A stretch of 64,000 nt of DNA from Spinactinospora alkalitolerans (GTDB lineage Bacteria > Actinomycetota > Actinomycetes > Streptosporangiales > Streptosporangiaceae), in contig NZ_JACCCC010000001.1 of the NCBI RefSeq assembly GCF_013408795.1, positions 6,324,001 to 6,388,000 on the forward strand, read 5' to 3'. The notes beneath the pieces were generated by a model. That model was not told where the DNA came from, searched no databases, and saw nothing but the letters and a program-made list of their open reading frames with translations. Shown here piece by piece: positions 36,412 to 45,321 of the stretch. A program made the translations under genes and the position numbers. Positions within the stretch are counted from its first letter, which is position 1. The number at the start of each line of letters is the position of its first letter.

Positions 36412-36765
36412 ATGATCGGTCGCCTGTCCTCGGTGGTCCTCGACTGCCCCGACCCGCACGCGCTGGCGCGGTTCTACTGCGAGGTGCTCGGGGTGCCGAT
36501 CACCGGCGTCGACGGCGGATGGGTCGACATCGGCGACGCCACCACCGGACGCATCAGCTTCCAGCACGCACCGGACCACGTGCCGCCGCGGTGGCCGGAC
36601 CCGCGGCATCCGCAGCAGATCCACCTGGACATCCGGGTCGACGACATCGACGAGGCCGAACCGAAGGTGCTCGCCCTCGGCGCCACCCTGCTCTCCGCCA
36701 CCGAGCCCCGCTTCCGCGTCTACGCCGACCCGGCCGGGCACCCCTTCTGCCTGGAGTGGGAGTAG
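36412..36765 (+). CDS. VOC-family (glyoxalase-like) protein
   Basis: This is a 117-residue protein starting at ATG 36412 after AAGGGAG. Paired beta-alpha-beta-beta-beta modules are apparent: LSSVVLDCPDPHALARFYCE at the start and IHLDIRVDDIDEAEPKVLAL in the middle, ending YADPAGHPFCLEW. This is the usual actinobacterial VOC form. Metal-binding His/Glu positions are partly present, so enzymatic activity is uncertain. No linked resistance or catabolic genes indicate a substrate. Confidence 0.85.
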   Translation: MIGRLSSVVLDCPDPHALARFYCEVLGVPITGVDGGWVDIGDATTGRISFQHAPDHVPPRWPDPRHPQQIHLDIRVDDIDEAEPKVLALGATLLSATEPRFRVYADPAGHPFCLEWE

Positions 36766-36807
36766 GACGGCGGTGCGGCGCGTCCGGGTGGGCTACAGTA
36801 CTCCGCC

Positions 36808-37479
36808 ATGACCGAACCGTCCTTTCTGCGCACCACCCGGACGTTCTACGACGCCGTGGCCGCCGACTACGCCGATCACTTCCGAGACGAACTGGCGGCC
36901 AAGCCGCTGGACCGGGCGGTGCTCGCCGGATTCGCCGAACTCGTTCGGGACGCCGGCGCCGGCCCGGTCGCCGACCTCGGGTGCGGCCCGGGCCGCGTGA
37001 CGGCGCACCTGCACGCCCTGGGGCTGTCCGCGTTCGGGGTCGACCTGTCGCCGCGGATGGTCGCGCTGGCCCGGCGGGCGCACCCGGACCTGCGGTTCGA
37101 CGAGGGCTCGATGACGGCTCTGGACCTGCCGGACGGCGCCCTCGGCGGCATCGCGGCCTGGTACTCCATCATCCACACCCCGCAGGAGCATCTGCCGGAG
37201 GTCTTCGCCGAGTTCGACCGGGTCCTGGCCCCGGGCGGCCACCTGCTGCTCGCCTTCCAGGTCGGCGACGAGCCGCTGCACCTGGCACGGCCGTTCGGCC
37301 ACGCGGTGTCGCTCGACTTCCACCGGCGGCGGCCGGACCGCGTCGCCGAGCTGCTGCGCCGGGCCGGGCTGGACGTGCGCGCCCGGCTGCTGCGCGAGCC
37401 CGACGAGGGGGAAGGGGTGGAGAGGACGCAGCAGGCCTACCTGCTGGCCCGCAAACCGGCCGACGGCGGCCGGCCATGA
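36808..37479 (+). CDS. Class I SAM-dependent methyltransferase
   Basis: This is a 223-residue protein. The SAM motif is VADLGCGPGRVTAHL (about 54-68), followed by an acidic VDLSPRM after strand 2 and the post-I region SMTALDLPDGALGGIAAWYS. The methyl acceptor cannot be read from sequence. The gene lies 42 bases after the VOC gene on the same strand and may be co-transcribed. Confidence 0.88.
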   Translation: MTEPSFLRTTRTFYDAVAADYADHFRDELAAKPLDRAVLAGFAELVRDAGAGPVADLGCGPGRVTAHLHALGLSAFGVDLSPRMVALARRAHPDLRFDEGSMTALDLPDGALGGIAAWYSIIHTPQEHLPEVFAEFDRVLAPGGHLLLAFQVGDEPLHLARPFGHAVSLDFHRRRPDRVAELLRRAGLDVRARLLREPDEGEGVERTQQAYLLARKPADGGRP

Positions 37480-37558
37480 CGCGCGGCGGCCCCGCCCGTC
37501 GTGCGCCGGAGCGGGGCGCCGGTGCCGACGACGGCGGGAGACCGGCACCCCGTCCCGC

Positions 37559-39151
37559 TCACGCCCCGACGGGGATCTCCGGGAGCTCGCCGAAGGGACC
37601 GGCCCGCAGGGTCAGTTCCTCGACGTCGGCCGGCGGGGCGGGGAACACCGCCACGAGCTCGTAGGTGTTGCCGGGCTGCAGCTCGTGCACCTCTTCGGCG
37701 AAGCCGCTGTAGGTGCCGCCGCCGAAGTTCATCTGCGCGACGTAGCGCACCAGACCGGTCTCGGGCTCCAGGAGCTGGAACCCGCCCAGGGTTCCCTTGC
37801 TGAACCTCTCCGGCCCGCCCTGCTGCAGCGAGTCCAGCCCGCCCATGTCCGGGTCGACCGGCTCATCGGAGGTGTTGGTCAGCGCCACGCTCCCGATCAC
37901 GTAGGAGCCGTCCCTGCGCAGCGGGTACACCTCCAGCCGCACGCCGTCCCGCTCCGCCTCGGCGACGACGTCGCCGCTGTCGTCGGTGAACGGCGCCGGC
38001 CAGCCGACGGTGCGCTCCGCGACGCCCAGCCCGCCGTCATCGGACTCCTCCTCCGGTTCGGCGGCGCCGCCGAGTCCGTAGGCGAACTCCACCCTCCGGT
38101 TGCGGGAGCGCGCCTGCTCGTCATCGGGTCCGCCCTCCCGTGCCACCGGCTCGGTGCTGCCGCGCCCCTCCACCACGAACGTGTGGCCGGAGCCGATCTC
38201 CTCGGCCAGCAGGTCCCGCACCGTCTCGGCGCGCCGGACGGAGAGCCTCTCGTTGTAGGCGTCACCGCCCACACCGTCGGTGTGGCCGATGACGGTGATC
38301 TCCGGGTTGTCCGGATCGACGTTGCGCGCCAGTGTCTCCGCCGCCTGGCGCACGACCTCATCGGCCTCGTCGGTGAGGTCGGACTCGTCGAACTCGAACA
38401 TCACATCGGAGTGCAGCGAGATCGTCTCCGTGTCGCCGTCGCGCGTGATCGAGGCGATCTCGGAGTCGACGAAGCTCTCCACCCAGCCCTCGCCCGCCGC
38501 GGCGCCGTCGTCGGGCCGGCGGTTCTCGAATGTGAGGTCGCGCCCCGCGGGCGGCGGATCGGAGGGGGAGAGGTGATCGGCGCCGTTGGGATCCTCCGGG
38601 TCCGGCCGCTCCTCGTCGACGTCCTGGATCGGGATGCCCGTCATGGCCCCCAGCCCGCTGCCGATGAAGGTCACCTGCCGCACCTCCTCGGGGATGGGCG
38701 GGAAGTACCTGCGGTATTCGTTGGCGACCCCGTCGTGCACCGGATACAGCCCGGGAGGGCCGGGGCTGACCGAGCCGTACTTCAGCCCCTCGTCGTCGTG
38801 GTACTGGCGGTAGACCCGGCCGGTGATCGGGTCGACGAGGGTGTGCGCCATGCTGAGGTTGCGGTTGCTGCCCGCGAACTCGTCGAGGTACTCCACCTCG
38901 TAGTACATGACCGTGTGGTCGGGGGTGCGCTCCAGCCCGGTGATCGAGAAGCGCATCGTCGCGTCCTGACCGGTGTCCTGGAAGATGCGCCCCTCCTTGG
39001 TGTAGGGGAACTCCTCCTCGACCGGAGGCGGCCCCTCCTCACCGAACCACTGCGCCCAGGGGCCGGGGTCATCGGTGATGCCGCAGCCGCTGAGGAGCAG
39101 GCTGCCCGATGCCAGCAGCGCGATCACGGATATGGGCGTCGTCCGCGCCAT
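37559..39151 (-). CDS. OmpA-domain lipoprotein
   Basis: This is a 530-residue secreted lipoprotein with lipobox LLLSGC at about residues 18-23. Residues about 235-365 are an OmpA-like peptidoglycan-binding domain: DVMFEFDESDLTDEADEVVR, VIGHTDGVGGDAYNERLSVR, GRGSTEPVA and ARSRNRRVEF. The flanking N- and C-terminal regions are beta-rich and unassigned. The domain binds the peptide stem of peptidoglycan, so this protein probably links membrane and wall. It is transcribed alone. Confidence 0.88.
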   Translation of the reverse strand: MARTTPISVIALLASGSLLLSGCGITDDPGPWAQWFGEEGPPPVEEEFPYTKEGRIFQDTGQDATMRFSITGLERTPDHTVMYYEVEYLDEFAGSNRNLSMAHTLVDPITGRVYRQYHDDEGLKYGSVSPGPPGLYPVHDGVANEYRRYFPPIPEEVRQVTFIGSGLGAMTGIPIQDVDEERPDPEDPNGADHLSPSDPPPAGRDLTFENRRPDDGAAAGEGWVESFVDSEIASITRDGDTETISLHSDVMFEFDESDLTDEADEVVRQAAETLARNVDPDNPEITVIGHTDGVGGDAYNERLSVRRAETVRDLLAEEIGSGHTFVVEGRGSTEPVAREGGPDDEQARSRNRRVEFAYGLGGAAEPEEESDDGGLGVAERTVGWPAPFTDDSGDVVAEAERDGVRLEVYPLRRDGSYVIGSVALTNTSDEPVDPDMGGLDSLQQGGPERFSKGTLGGFQLLEPETGLVRYVAQMNFGGGTYSGFAEEVHELQPGNTYELVAVFPAPPADVEELTLRAGPFGELPEIPVGA

Positions 39152-39269
39152 AGGGGGAAACTCCGATCGTCGGGGGGAACGGTGCCGGAGACATCCTCCA
39201 GTACGCGCGGACCGGATGGCGAAACCGCGCGGGCGGCCTCCGCCGCACCGCCGCCCTCCGCCGGACGGC

Positions 39270-39493
39270 CTATGGGCCGGCCTCCTGGAGCCGCGACCGC
39301 ACTCGGGGCCGCTCGAACAGCAGCCGGAGGGCCAGCACGCCGAACCAGCCGAGGCCGATGCCCAGACTGATCCGCTGCCACAGGCCGTGGTAGGTGCCCG
39401 TCTGCGTGCCGTCGTCGAGGGCCGCGCAGACCGCGAAGGTCACGGGAACCAGGACCGCGGTGGCGACGCTCGACCGCTCCCGATCGGCCCCCG
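39270..39493 (-). pseudogene. C-terminal remnant of a DUF998-type membrane protein
   Basis: This frame, read leftwards, encodes VATAVLVPVTFAVCAALDDG, then TYHGLWQRISLGIGLGWFG and VLALRLL before a TAG at 39270. GLWQRISL...GW is the typical last helix region of DUF998 proteins. An in-frame stop lies just upstream, so the N-terminal five helices are gone. Confidence 0.6.
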
Positions 39494-39499
39494 GCTAAA

Positions 39500-39915
39500 A
39501 GACCTGCTCCGCGCTGCGCGGCGCAGGCGGCGAACGGCGCGGACCCCTGCCGGCCCCGCGCCGGTGGACGGGTGAGGAGCGGCGGTCGGCCGACCGCTTC
39601 AGGCGGATGCGCCGGTGGTCGACGAGCCGATCGCCCTGCCGAGGCATGCTGCTCGCCCTCCGGCAGGCACCGGGCCGCGCGCACCATGCGCAGCGCCGTG
39701 ACGAGCCGCCCCCGGTCCTCGTCGGTGCCGAGGTCCCCATGGAGGCGGGCAGCACCGCGCCCGGCGCCGTGCGGTCGGCGCGGACGTGGAGACCGGAGAG
39801 CAGGCCCGTGAGGAGGGCGTCGGCGTCCCGCCCTCGCTCTCGGCCCGTATGCCCCGGACGCACAGCCGGACGGCGGGTTCCGGCCGAGGGGGGGCGGTGT
39901 CGGCCTGTCGACCTG
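39500..39915 (-). pseudogene. Degraded coding stretch
   Basis: Pieces of plausible protein sequence appear in two frames (ADALLTGLLSGLHVRAD, then GTDEDRGRLVTALRMVRAAR), consistent with a frameshifted gene. No start, complete domain or ribosome-binding site is visible. It lies between the DUF998 remnant and dnaB. Confidence 0.35.
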
Positions 39916-41673
39916 TCACCCGGGCGCCATGTCGACGAAGCGGCTGTAGTGCCCCTGGAACGCCACGGTCACCGTGGCCGTGGGCCCGTTGCGGTGCTTG
40001 GCCACGATCAGGTCCGCCTCCCCCGCCCGCGGCGACTCCTTCTCGTGCACGTCCTCGCGGTAGAGCAGGATGACCATGTCCGCATCCTGCTCGATCGAGC
40101 CCGATTCGCGTAGATCGCTAACCTGGGGCTTCTTGTCCGTTCTCTGCTCAGGGCCGCGGTTGAGCTGGGAGAGGGCGATGACCGGGACCTCGAGTTCCTT
40201 GGCGAGGAGCTTGAGGGACCGCGACATCTCCGAGACCTCCTGCTGGCGGCTCTCCACCCGGCCGGGGGAGCTCATCAGCTGGAGGTAGTCGACGATGACC
40301 AGCTTGAGGTCCTGCTGCTGCTTGAGTCGGCGGCACTTCGCCCGGATCTCCATCATCGACATGTTCGGGGAGTCGTCGATGAACAGCGGCGCGCTGGCGA
40401 CCTCGCCCATGCGGCGGGCCAGCCGCGTCCAGTCGTCGTCGGTCATGAGCCCGGACCGCATGGTGTGCAGCGGCACCCGGGCCTCGGCCGACAGCAGCCG
40501 CATGACGATCTCGTTGCGCCCCATCTCCAGACTGAAGAAGGCCGACGTCAACTGGTGCTTGATCGACGCGGCCCGCGCGAAGTCCAAGGCGAGGGTGGAG
40601 TTGTGCGTCGGGATCATCGACCGCGTCGCGAGGTACAGGCGGTCCGGATGGTCGATCTGCACGCACCGCACCGGAACGCTTCCCACCGGCCGGACGTCGG
40701 TGATGCGGCAGGCTCCGACATGGGGTTTCTCGTCGGGGACCCGAGCCGCGAGTTCCCGCGTCGTCGGTATGTCGGTGGAGGACGCGGGGTCGGTTCCGAC
40801 CGGCCACCGGTGCTCGGCGTCGGCTGTGACGGTGGTGCCGTCGTCGAAGGCGAGTTCGTAGCAGGGGCGGTCGGTCATGACGTCGGTGGCCGCGACCACG
40901 CGGGTGGGGGTGCCGTCGGCGGCGAGGAGTTCGTCGCCGACCCGGACCTCGCCCATGGTGGTCCAGCCGCCGGGGGTGGGCAGCGGGGTGTCCAGGGCCA
41001 GGGCCTTGCCCACTGCGGGACGGGCCGCGATGATGACCATTTGGCCGGGGTGCAGGCCGTTGGAGAGGGCGTCGAAGTCGGTGAAGCCGGTGGGGACGCC
41101 GGTCATCGAGCCGTCGTGGGCGGAGATCGCCTCGATCTCGTCCAGGGCCCCCGGCATGATCTCGCTGAGGGGGAGGTAGTCCTCCCCCGCGCGCTTCTCG
41201 GCGACCCGGTAGACCTCGGCCTGGGCCCGATCGACCAGGTCGTCGACCTCGCCGTCGCCCGCGTAGCCGATCTGGGCGATGCGGGTGCCCACCTCGACCA
41301 GGCGGCGCAGGACGGCGCGGTCGGCCACGATGCGGGCGTAGTAGCCGGCGTTGGCCGCGGTCGGGACGGCCTCGGTGAGGGTGTGCAGATAGGGCGCGCC
41401 GCCCACGCGGGTGATCTCGCCGCGCTTGGTGAGCTCGGCGTTGACCGAGACCGCGTCGACCGGCTCGCCGCGCGAGAAGAGGTCGATGACGGTGTCGTAG
41501 ACGGTCTGGTGCGCCGGGCGGTAGAAGTCGGCCGAGCGCACGATCTCGACCACCTGGCTGATGGCCTCCTTGGAGAGCAGCATGCCGCCCAGCACGCACT
41601 GCTCGGCCATGATGTCGTGTGGTGGCGTGCGTTCGAAGCCGCCCTCCTCCTGCGGATGCTCGCCAACACTCAT
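39916..41673 (-). CDS. dnaB: Replicative DNA helicase DnaB, intein-containing
   Basis: The 585-residue precursor comprises a 450-residue helicase plus a 135-residue intein. The N-terminal domain begins PPHDIMAEQCVLGGMLLS. The RecA-like domain has Walker A (AARPAVGK, then ST after the intein), Walker B LVIVDYLQLM, and the tail QVSDLRESGSIEQDADMVIL. The intein interrupts Walker A between Lys223 and Ser359, so splicing is needed for ATPase activity. The ATG follows GGGGGAG. The upstream region holds DnaA-box-like sites. Confidence 0.97.
   Translation of the reverse strand: MSVGEHPQEEGGFERTPPHDIMAEQCVLGGMLLSKEAISQVVEIVRSADFYRPAHQTVYDTVIDLFSRGEPVDAVSVNAELTKRGEITRVGGAPYLHTLTEAVPTAANAGYYARIVADRAVLRRLVEVGTRIAQIGYAGDGEVDDLVDRAQAEVYRVAEKRAGEDYLPLSEIMPGALDEIEAISAHDGSMTGVPTGFTDFDALSNGLHPGQMVIIAARPAVGKALALDTPLPTPGGWTTMGEVRVGDELLAADGTPTRVVAATDVMTDRPCYELAFDDGTTVTADAEHRWPVGTDPASSTDIPTTRELAARVPDEKPHVGACRITDVRPVGSVPVRCVQIDHPDRLYLATRSMIPTHNSTLALDFARAASIKHQLTSAFFSLEMGRNEIVMRLLSAEARVPLHTMRSGLMTDDDWTRLARRMGEVASAPLFIDDSPNMSMMEIRAKCRRLKQQQDLKLVIVDYLQLMSSPGRVESRQQEVSEMSRSLKLLAKELEVPVIALSQLNRGPEQRTDKKPQVSDLRESGSIEQDADMVILLYREDVHEKESPRAGEADLIVAKHRNGPTATVTVAFQGHYSRFVDMAPG
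40600..41004 (-). other. DnaB mini-intein, probable class 3
   Basis: Residues 224-358 of DnaB form the intein. It starts with ALALDTPLPTPGGWTTMGEV, so position 1 is Ala, not Cys or Ser. Block B reads AEHRW with Trp at intein position 67, block F VRCVQIDHPD with Cys114, and the end is PTHN with Thr133, His134 and Asn135. Ala1 plus this W-C-T triplet is diagnostic of class 3 inteins, where the block F Cys attacks the N-terminal splice site directly. At 135 residues it has no homing endonuclease. Confidence 0.9.
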
Positions 41674-41762
41674 GGCGTCTCCCCCACGGTCTCTCCCCCT
41701 GCGACTGACAACGTGCTCGAGTTTGGATTGTCCTCGCCGGTGGTGACAGTCCGCAAAGCGAC

Positions 41763-41967
41763 CTGTGGACGAGCCTGGGGAGATCCTGTGGATGAACGGG
41801 CGGTTTCTGCGGACAGCTTGTGCACAACACCTGTGGATAACTTTTCCCCCACCTACCTACACGCGGTATGAGCTGCGGAGACACTATGCACCGGCTGTGT
41901 GTGAAAGAAAGTACACGGCCAACTTTCCACAAGTTATCCACAGGGCTTGCCGGGTCCGGTGGATAAC
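41763..41967. promoter_or_regulatory. Cluster of DnaA-box-like sites upstream of dnaB
   Basis: Two perfect TTATCCACA boxes occur: inverted at 41832-41840 and direct at 41934-41942. Near matches lie at 41764-41772 (TGTGGACGA), 41787-41795 (TGTGGATGA), about 41923 (CTTTCCACA) and about 41959 (GGTGGATAA). A TTGTGCACAA palindrome is at 41818-41827. All fall in the 338-base gap between dnaB and the divergent MATE gene. Confidence 0.7.
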
Positions 41968-42011
41968 CGCGGCCATCCTCTCGAACACCTGACCGGTAAC
42001 GTTGCAGGGTC

Positions 42012-43364
42012 ATGCCCAAACCCCTGTCGGCACCGCCCTTCCGCCACGCCCACGACCGCGAGATCTTCCGCCTCGCCGTCCCGACGTTCTTCGCCCTCGT
42101 GTCGGAACCCCTGTTCCTGCTCACCGACTCCGCCGTCGTCGGGCGGCTGGGCACCGAGGCGCTCGGCGGGCTCGGAGTGGCGAGCCAGGTCCTCATGACC
42201 CTGGCCAACCTGTGCATCTTCCTCGCCTACGGCACCACCTCGGCGGTCGCCCGGCGGTTCGGCGCCGGCGACGTCGGTTCGGGCATCCGCAACGGCGTCG
42301 ACGGGCTGTGGCTCGCGGTGCTGATCGGCATCGGGGTCATCGCCGTGGGGTGGCCGCTGTCGCCCTGGCTGGTGAGCGCGCTCGGCGCGTCGGCGGACAT
42401 CACCCCCCATGCGCTCACCTACCTGCGGATCAGCCTGCTCAGCACGCCGGCGCTGCTCGTCATCATGGCCGGGACCGGGGTGCTGCGCGGCCTGCAGAAC
42501 GCGCGGACCCCGCTCGTCGTGGCCGTCGCGTCGAACCTGGCCAACATCGTGCTGTGCGTGACGTTCGTGCTGGGCCTGGGCTGGGGCATCGCCGGCTCGG
42601 CCTGGGCGACGGTGATCGCGCAGACCGCCGGCGCGGCGGTCTACGTGGCGATCGTGGTGCGCGCCGCCCGGCGGCACGGCGTCTCCCTGGCCCCCAGCGC
42701 GAGCGGCCTCAGGTCCTCGGTCGCGGCCGGCTTCGCGCTGTTCGTGCGCACGGTCTCCCTGCGGGTGGTGCTGGTGGTCACCACGGCGGTGGCGGCCCGG
42801 CTGGGCGACCCCGAGATCGCGGCGCACCAGGTCGCGTTCCAACTGTGGTCGCTGCTGGTGTTCGCGATGGACGCCATCGCCATCGCCGGGCAGGCGATCA
42901 TCGGGCGCCACCTGGGCTCCTCCGATGTCCCCGGGGCCAGGGCGGCGACCCGGCGGATGGTCGAGTGGGGCGTCATGGCCGGGCTGCTGTTCGCCGCCGT
43001 CGTGCTGCTGGTGCGCCCCTGGGCGCCGCTCCTGTTCACCGCCGACCCCGAGGTCTCGGACCTCATCCTGGGCGCACTGCTCGTCGTGGCCGCCCTGCAG
43101 CCGGTCAGCGGCGTGGTGATGGTCCTCGACGGCATCCTCATGGGCGCCGGGGACCAGCGCTACCTGGCGTGGGCCAGTTTCTGGACGATGCTGGCCCACC
43201 TGCCGTTCGCGGCGCTGGTGCTGTGGGCGACGCCGGAGGACTCGACGTTCGGCCTGATGGGGCTCTGGCTGGCCTTCGGGGTGTGGATGCTGGCCCGCGG
43301 CCTGACACTGGGCCTGCGGGCCAGCGGACGCGCCTGGCTGGTGACGGGCGCCACGCGTCCCTGA
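42012..43364 (+). CDS. MATE-family (DinF-type) efflux transporter
   Basis: This is a 450-residue membrane protein with about twelve helices. The family pattern appears as LAVPTFFALVSEPLFLLTDS with AVVGRLGTEALGGLGVA near the start, repeated in the second half as IAAHQVAFQLWSLLVFAMDA with IAIAGQAIIGRHLG. MATE proteins export cationic compounds against sodium or protons. A DinF-like MATE gene next to dnaB is common in actinobacteria. Substrate is unknown. Confidence 0.93.
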   Translation: MPKPLSAPPFRHAHDREIFRLAVPTFFALVSEPLFLLTDSAVVGRLGTEALGGLGVASQVLMTLANLCIFLAYGTTSAVARRFGAGDVGSGIRNGVDGLWLAVLIGIGVIAVGWPLSPWLVSALGASADITPHALTYLRISLLSTPALLVIMAGTGVLRGLQNARTPLVVAVASNLANIVLCVTFVLGLGWGIAGSAWATVIAQTAGAAVYVAIVVRAARRHGVSLAPSASGLRSSVAAGFALFVRTVSLRVVLVVTTAVAARLGDPEIAAHQVAFQLWSLLVFAMDAIAIAGQAIIGRHLGSSDVPGARAATRRMVEWGVMAGLLFAAVVLLVRPWAPLLFTADPEVSDLILGALLVVAALQPVSGVVMVLDGILMGAGDQRYLAWASFWTMLAHLPFAALVLWATPEDSTFGLMGLWLAFGVWMLARGLTLGLRASGRAWLVTGATRP

Positions 43365-43374
43365 CGCCCGCTCC

Positions 43375-44211
43375 TCACCGGGTCCGGTCGTGCTCGCCGA
43401 GCGTGGGGCCGTGGTAGAACTCCGCCTTCCGCTCGCGCACCGGCGGGTCGGGGAAGGCCGGAGCGTTGCCGCCGCGCGACTCGGTGCCGCCCATCTGCCG
43501 CCACCTGGCCCGCACCTTGGCCATTCGGGCCCCGACCTCCCTGCGCAGCGCGGGCAGCAGCGCGTACAGCCCGTCACCGGGGCAGCTGGTGACGTTGTAG
43601 TCGCGGTGCCCGACGATGGCCCCGCCCGGGTCGAGCCGGTAGGTCAGGCACAGCCACGTGCAGGTGTCGGCCAGCGATTCGAGAAGCTCGTCGGTCGGCT
43701 TGCCCGAGGAGTAGGTGCCCTCGTTCTCGATCCCGATGGTGTGGTTGTTGTGGTTGGCGGTGTGCGCGCCCACCACGTGCCTGCCTTGGCGGATGGCGGG
43801 CAGGGAGGTGTTGCGGCCCTCCATGATGTGCCCGCCGCGGCTGATGGTGAGCTGCTGCCCGATGTCGTCCCAGCCGTTGTTCTGCATGTGGTAGCGCTGG
43901 ATCCGCCGGGACAGCTCGAACGCGTGCTCCTTGGAGTAGTCGGTGCTGTTGGCCGTCGCGGTGTGGTGCACGACGACGTGGTCCGGCCCGTTGGCTATGA
44001 CCTGGGCGTTCCTGCGCGCCCTGCTCGCGTTCCAATGACCGCGGTGGTACAGCGTGGGCTCCGCTGCGGCGAGCGCCTCCCGCGCCGTTCCGAGGTCGGC
44101 GGCGCCGCTCAGGAGCACGCCCCCGGTCACCGCCATGGCGCCGCGGACTACGTTTCGCCTGGATATCTCGCCACGTTCACCGTGCTGCTCATGAGTGCAC
44201 AATGGCCTCAC
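43375..44211 (-). CDS. Secreted peptidoglycan amidase (PGRP type), Tat substrate
   Basis: This is a 278-residue protein. SRRNVVRGAMAVTGGVLLSG is a twin-arginine signal. The amidase_2/PGRP domain has zinc ligands in VVVHHTATAN, GAHTANHNNHTIGIENEG and GHRDYNVTSCPG. It should cleave the amide between muramic acid and L-Ala in the wall. The start is uncertain: the GTG at 44211 leaves little room for a ribosome-binding site, and a TTG ten bases on is possible. Confidence 0.88.
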   Translation of the reverse strand: MRPLCTHEQHGERGEISRRNVVRGAMAVTGGVLLSGAADLGTAREALAAAEPTLYHRGHWNASRARRNAQVIANGPDHVVVHHTATANSTDYSKEHAFELSRRIQRYHMQNNGWDDIGQQLTISRGGHIMEGRNTSLPAIRQGRHVVGAHTANHNNHTIGIENEGTYSSGKPTDELLESLADTCTWLCLTYRLDPGGAIVGHRDYNVTSCPGDGLYALLPALRREVGARMAKVRARWRQMGGTESRGGNAPAFPDPPVRERKAEFYHGPTLGEHDRTR

Positions 44212-44314
44212 CCTTCCGGTGGAGTAACAGGCCCACCCGAACAGGATAAGTTGCCAATAGTAATCAAAGAGTTACTTTAAGCAATGTGGCGTGTCATCAA
44301 CCGGACATGAGAAA

Positions 44315-44350
44315 GGCCGGTCCCCGATCCGTTCGGATCGGGGACCGGCC
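44315..44350. terminator. Strong terminator of the ribosomal operon
   Basis: Perfect 16-base arms (GGCCGGTCCCCGATCC) with loop GTTC, followed on the leftward strand by TTTCTC. It lies downstream of the rpsF-ssb-rpsR-rplI genes. Confidence 0.85.
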
Positions 44351-44417
44351 GATTCCTTCCGGCCGCGTTCCCGGAGAAGTCTGATTCCCGGGGTCACAGC
44401 GAGGGCGTGCGGCCAAG

Positions 44418-44466
44418 GCGCGGCCTCGCGCGTGCCGCCGGCGCTACGCGCGCCGCGGCGGCCGCC
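44418..44466 (+). repeat. Dispersed repeat R1, short degenerate copy f
   Basis: GTGCCGCCGGCGCTACGCGC is identical to other R1 right ends, then the sequence diverges to GCCGCGGCGGCCGCCCCCTG. It lies just downstream of rplI. Confidence 0.5.
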
Positions 44467-44493
44467 CCCTGCGACCTCCGTCCTCGAACCTCT

Positions 44494-44940
44494 CTAGGCG
44501 CCGACGACCTCAAGCGCGACCGTGGCGCTGACCTCGGGGTGGAGGCGGACCTCGACCTTGTGGTCACCCACGGACTTGATGGGGTTGCGGATCTCGATCC
44601 GGCGCTTGTCGACCTCGGGACCGCCGGAGTTCTTGACGGCCTCGGCCACGTCGGCCGCGGTGACCGAGCCGAACAGGCGGCCGGTGTCACCGGCCCGCTG
44701 GGTGAGCCGCACCTTGAGCGAGCCGAGCCGACCGGCGATCTGCTTGGCGTCGTCCAGGCTGCGGATGTCGCGCGCGGCGCGGGCGCGGCGGATCGAATCG
44801 ATCTGCTTCTGCCCACCGCGCGTCCACCGGATGGCGAACCCGCGCGGCAGCAGGTAGTTGCGGCCGTAGCCGTCCTTCACCTCGACGACGTCACCCGGGG
44901 CGCCGAGACCATTGACCTCGTGGGTCAAAATCAGCTTCAC
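44494..44940 (-). CDS. rplI: Ribosomal protein L9
   Basis: This is a 148-residue large-subunit protein. The N-terminal rRNA-binding domain [20 protein letters not shown] with [20 protein letters not shown] is typical, followed by the connecting helix and a C-terminal domain ending [16 protein letters not shown]. It is the last gene of the rpsF-ssb-rpsR-rplI operon, 25 bases after rpsR. Confidence 0.98.
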   Translation of the reverse strand: MKLILTHEVNGLGAPGDVVEVKDGYGRNYLLPRGFAIRWTRGGQKQIDSIRRARAARDIRSLDDAKQIAGRLGSLKVRLTQRAGDTGRLFGSVTAADVAEAVKNSGGPEVDKRRIEIRNPIKSVGDHKVEVRLHPEVSATVALEVVGA

Positions 44941-44965
44941 GACTTAAACCTCCCTCGGATCCCCG

Positions 44966-45202
44966 TTAGCGAGCGGTGCTGGTGTAGGGCAGCAGCGCCA
45001 TCTCGCGAGCGCTCTTGATCGCCGTGGCGACGTCGCGCTGGTGCTGCGTGCAGTTGCCGGTCACCCGACGCGCGCGGATCTTGCCGCGGTCGGAGATGAA
45101 CTTGCGCAGCAGGGTGGTGTCCTTGTAGTCGATGTAGGACAGCTTTTCCTGACAGAACAGGCAAACCTTCTTCTTGGGCTTGCGCGCTGCCGGCTTTGCC
45201 AT
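44966..45202 (-). CDS. rpsR: Ribosomal protein S18 (zinc-ligand-containing form)
   Basis: This is a 78-residue protein starting at ATG 45202 after AAAGGAG. It carries CLFCQEK and NCTQHQRDV, giving four potential zinc ligands (C-x2-C ... C-x2-H type), the form called C-plus in actinobacteria, as opposed to a zinc-independent paralogue used in zinc limitation. The core [17 protein letters not shown] is intact. Confidence 0.97.
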   Translation of the reverse strand: MAKPAARKPKKKVCLFCQEKLSYIDYKDTTLLRKFISDRGKIRARRVTGNCTQHQRDVATAIKSAREMALLPYTSTAR

Positions 45203-45321
45203 CGTGGTGCTCCTTTGCAAGAGCCCCGGATCATCCGGGGATGGTCATTGGGACAGAACAGAAACGACAACCGCGGGAAGCGGCGCGGACCGCGACCGGC
45301 GCGACCGGGGTGCCGGGGCGG

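Noticed and set aside
44291-44497. Small ORF downstream of rplI
   Set aside because: It spans the strong terminator and the R1 fragment and has no ribosome-binding site.
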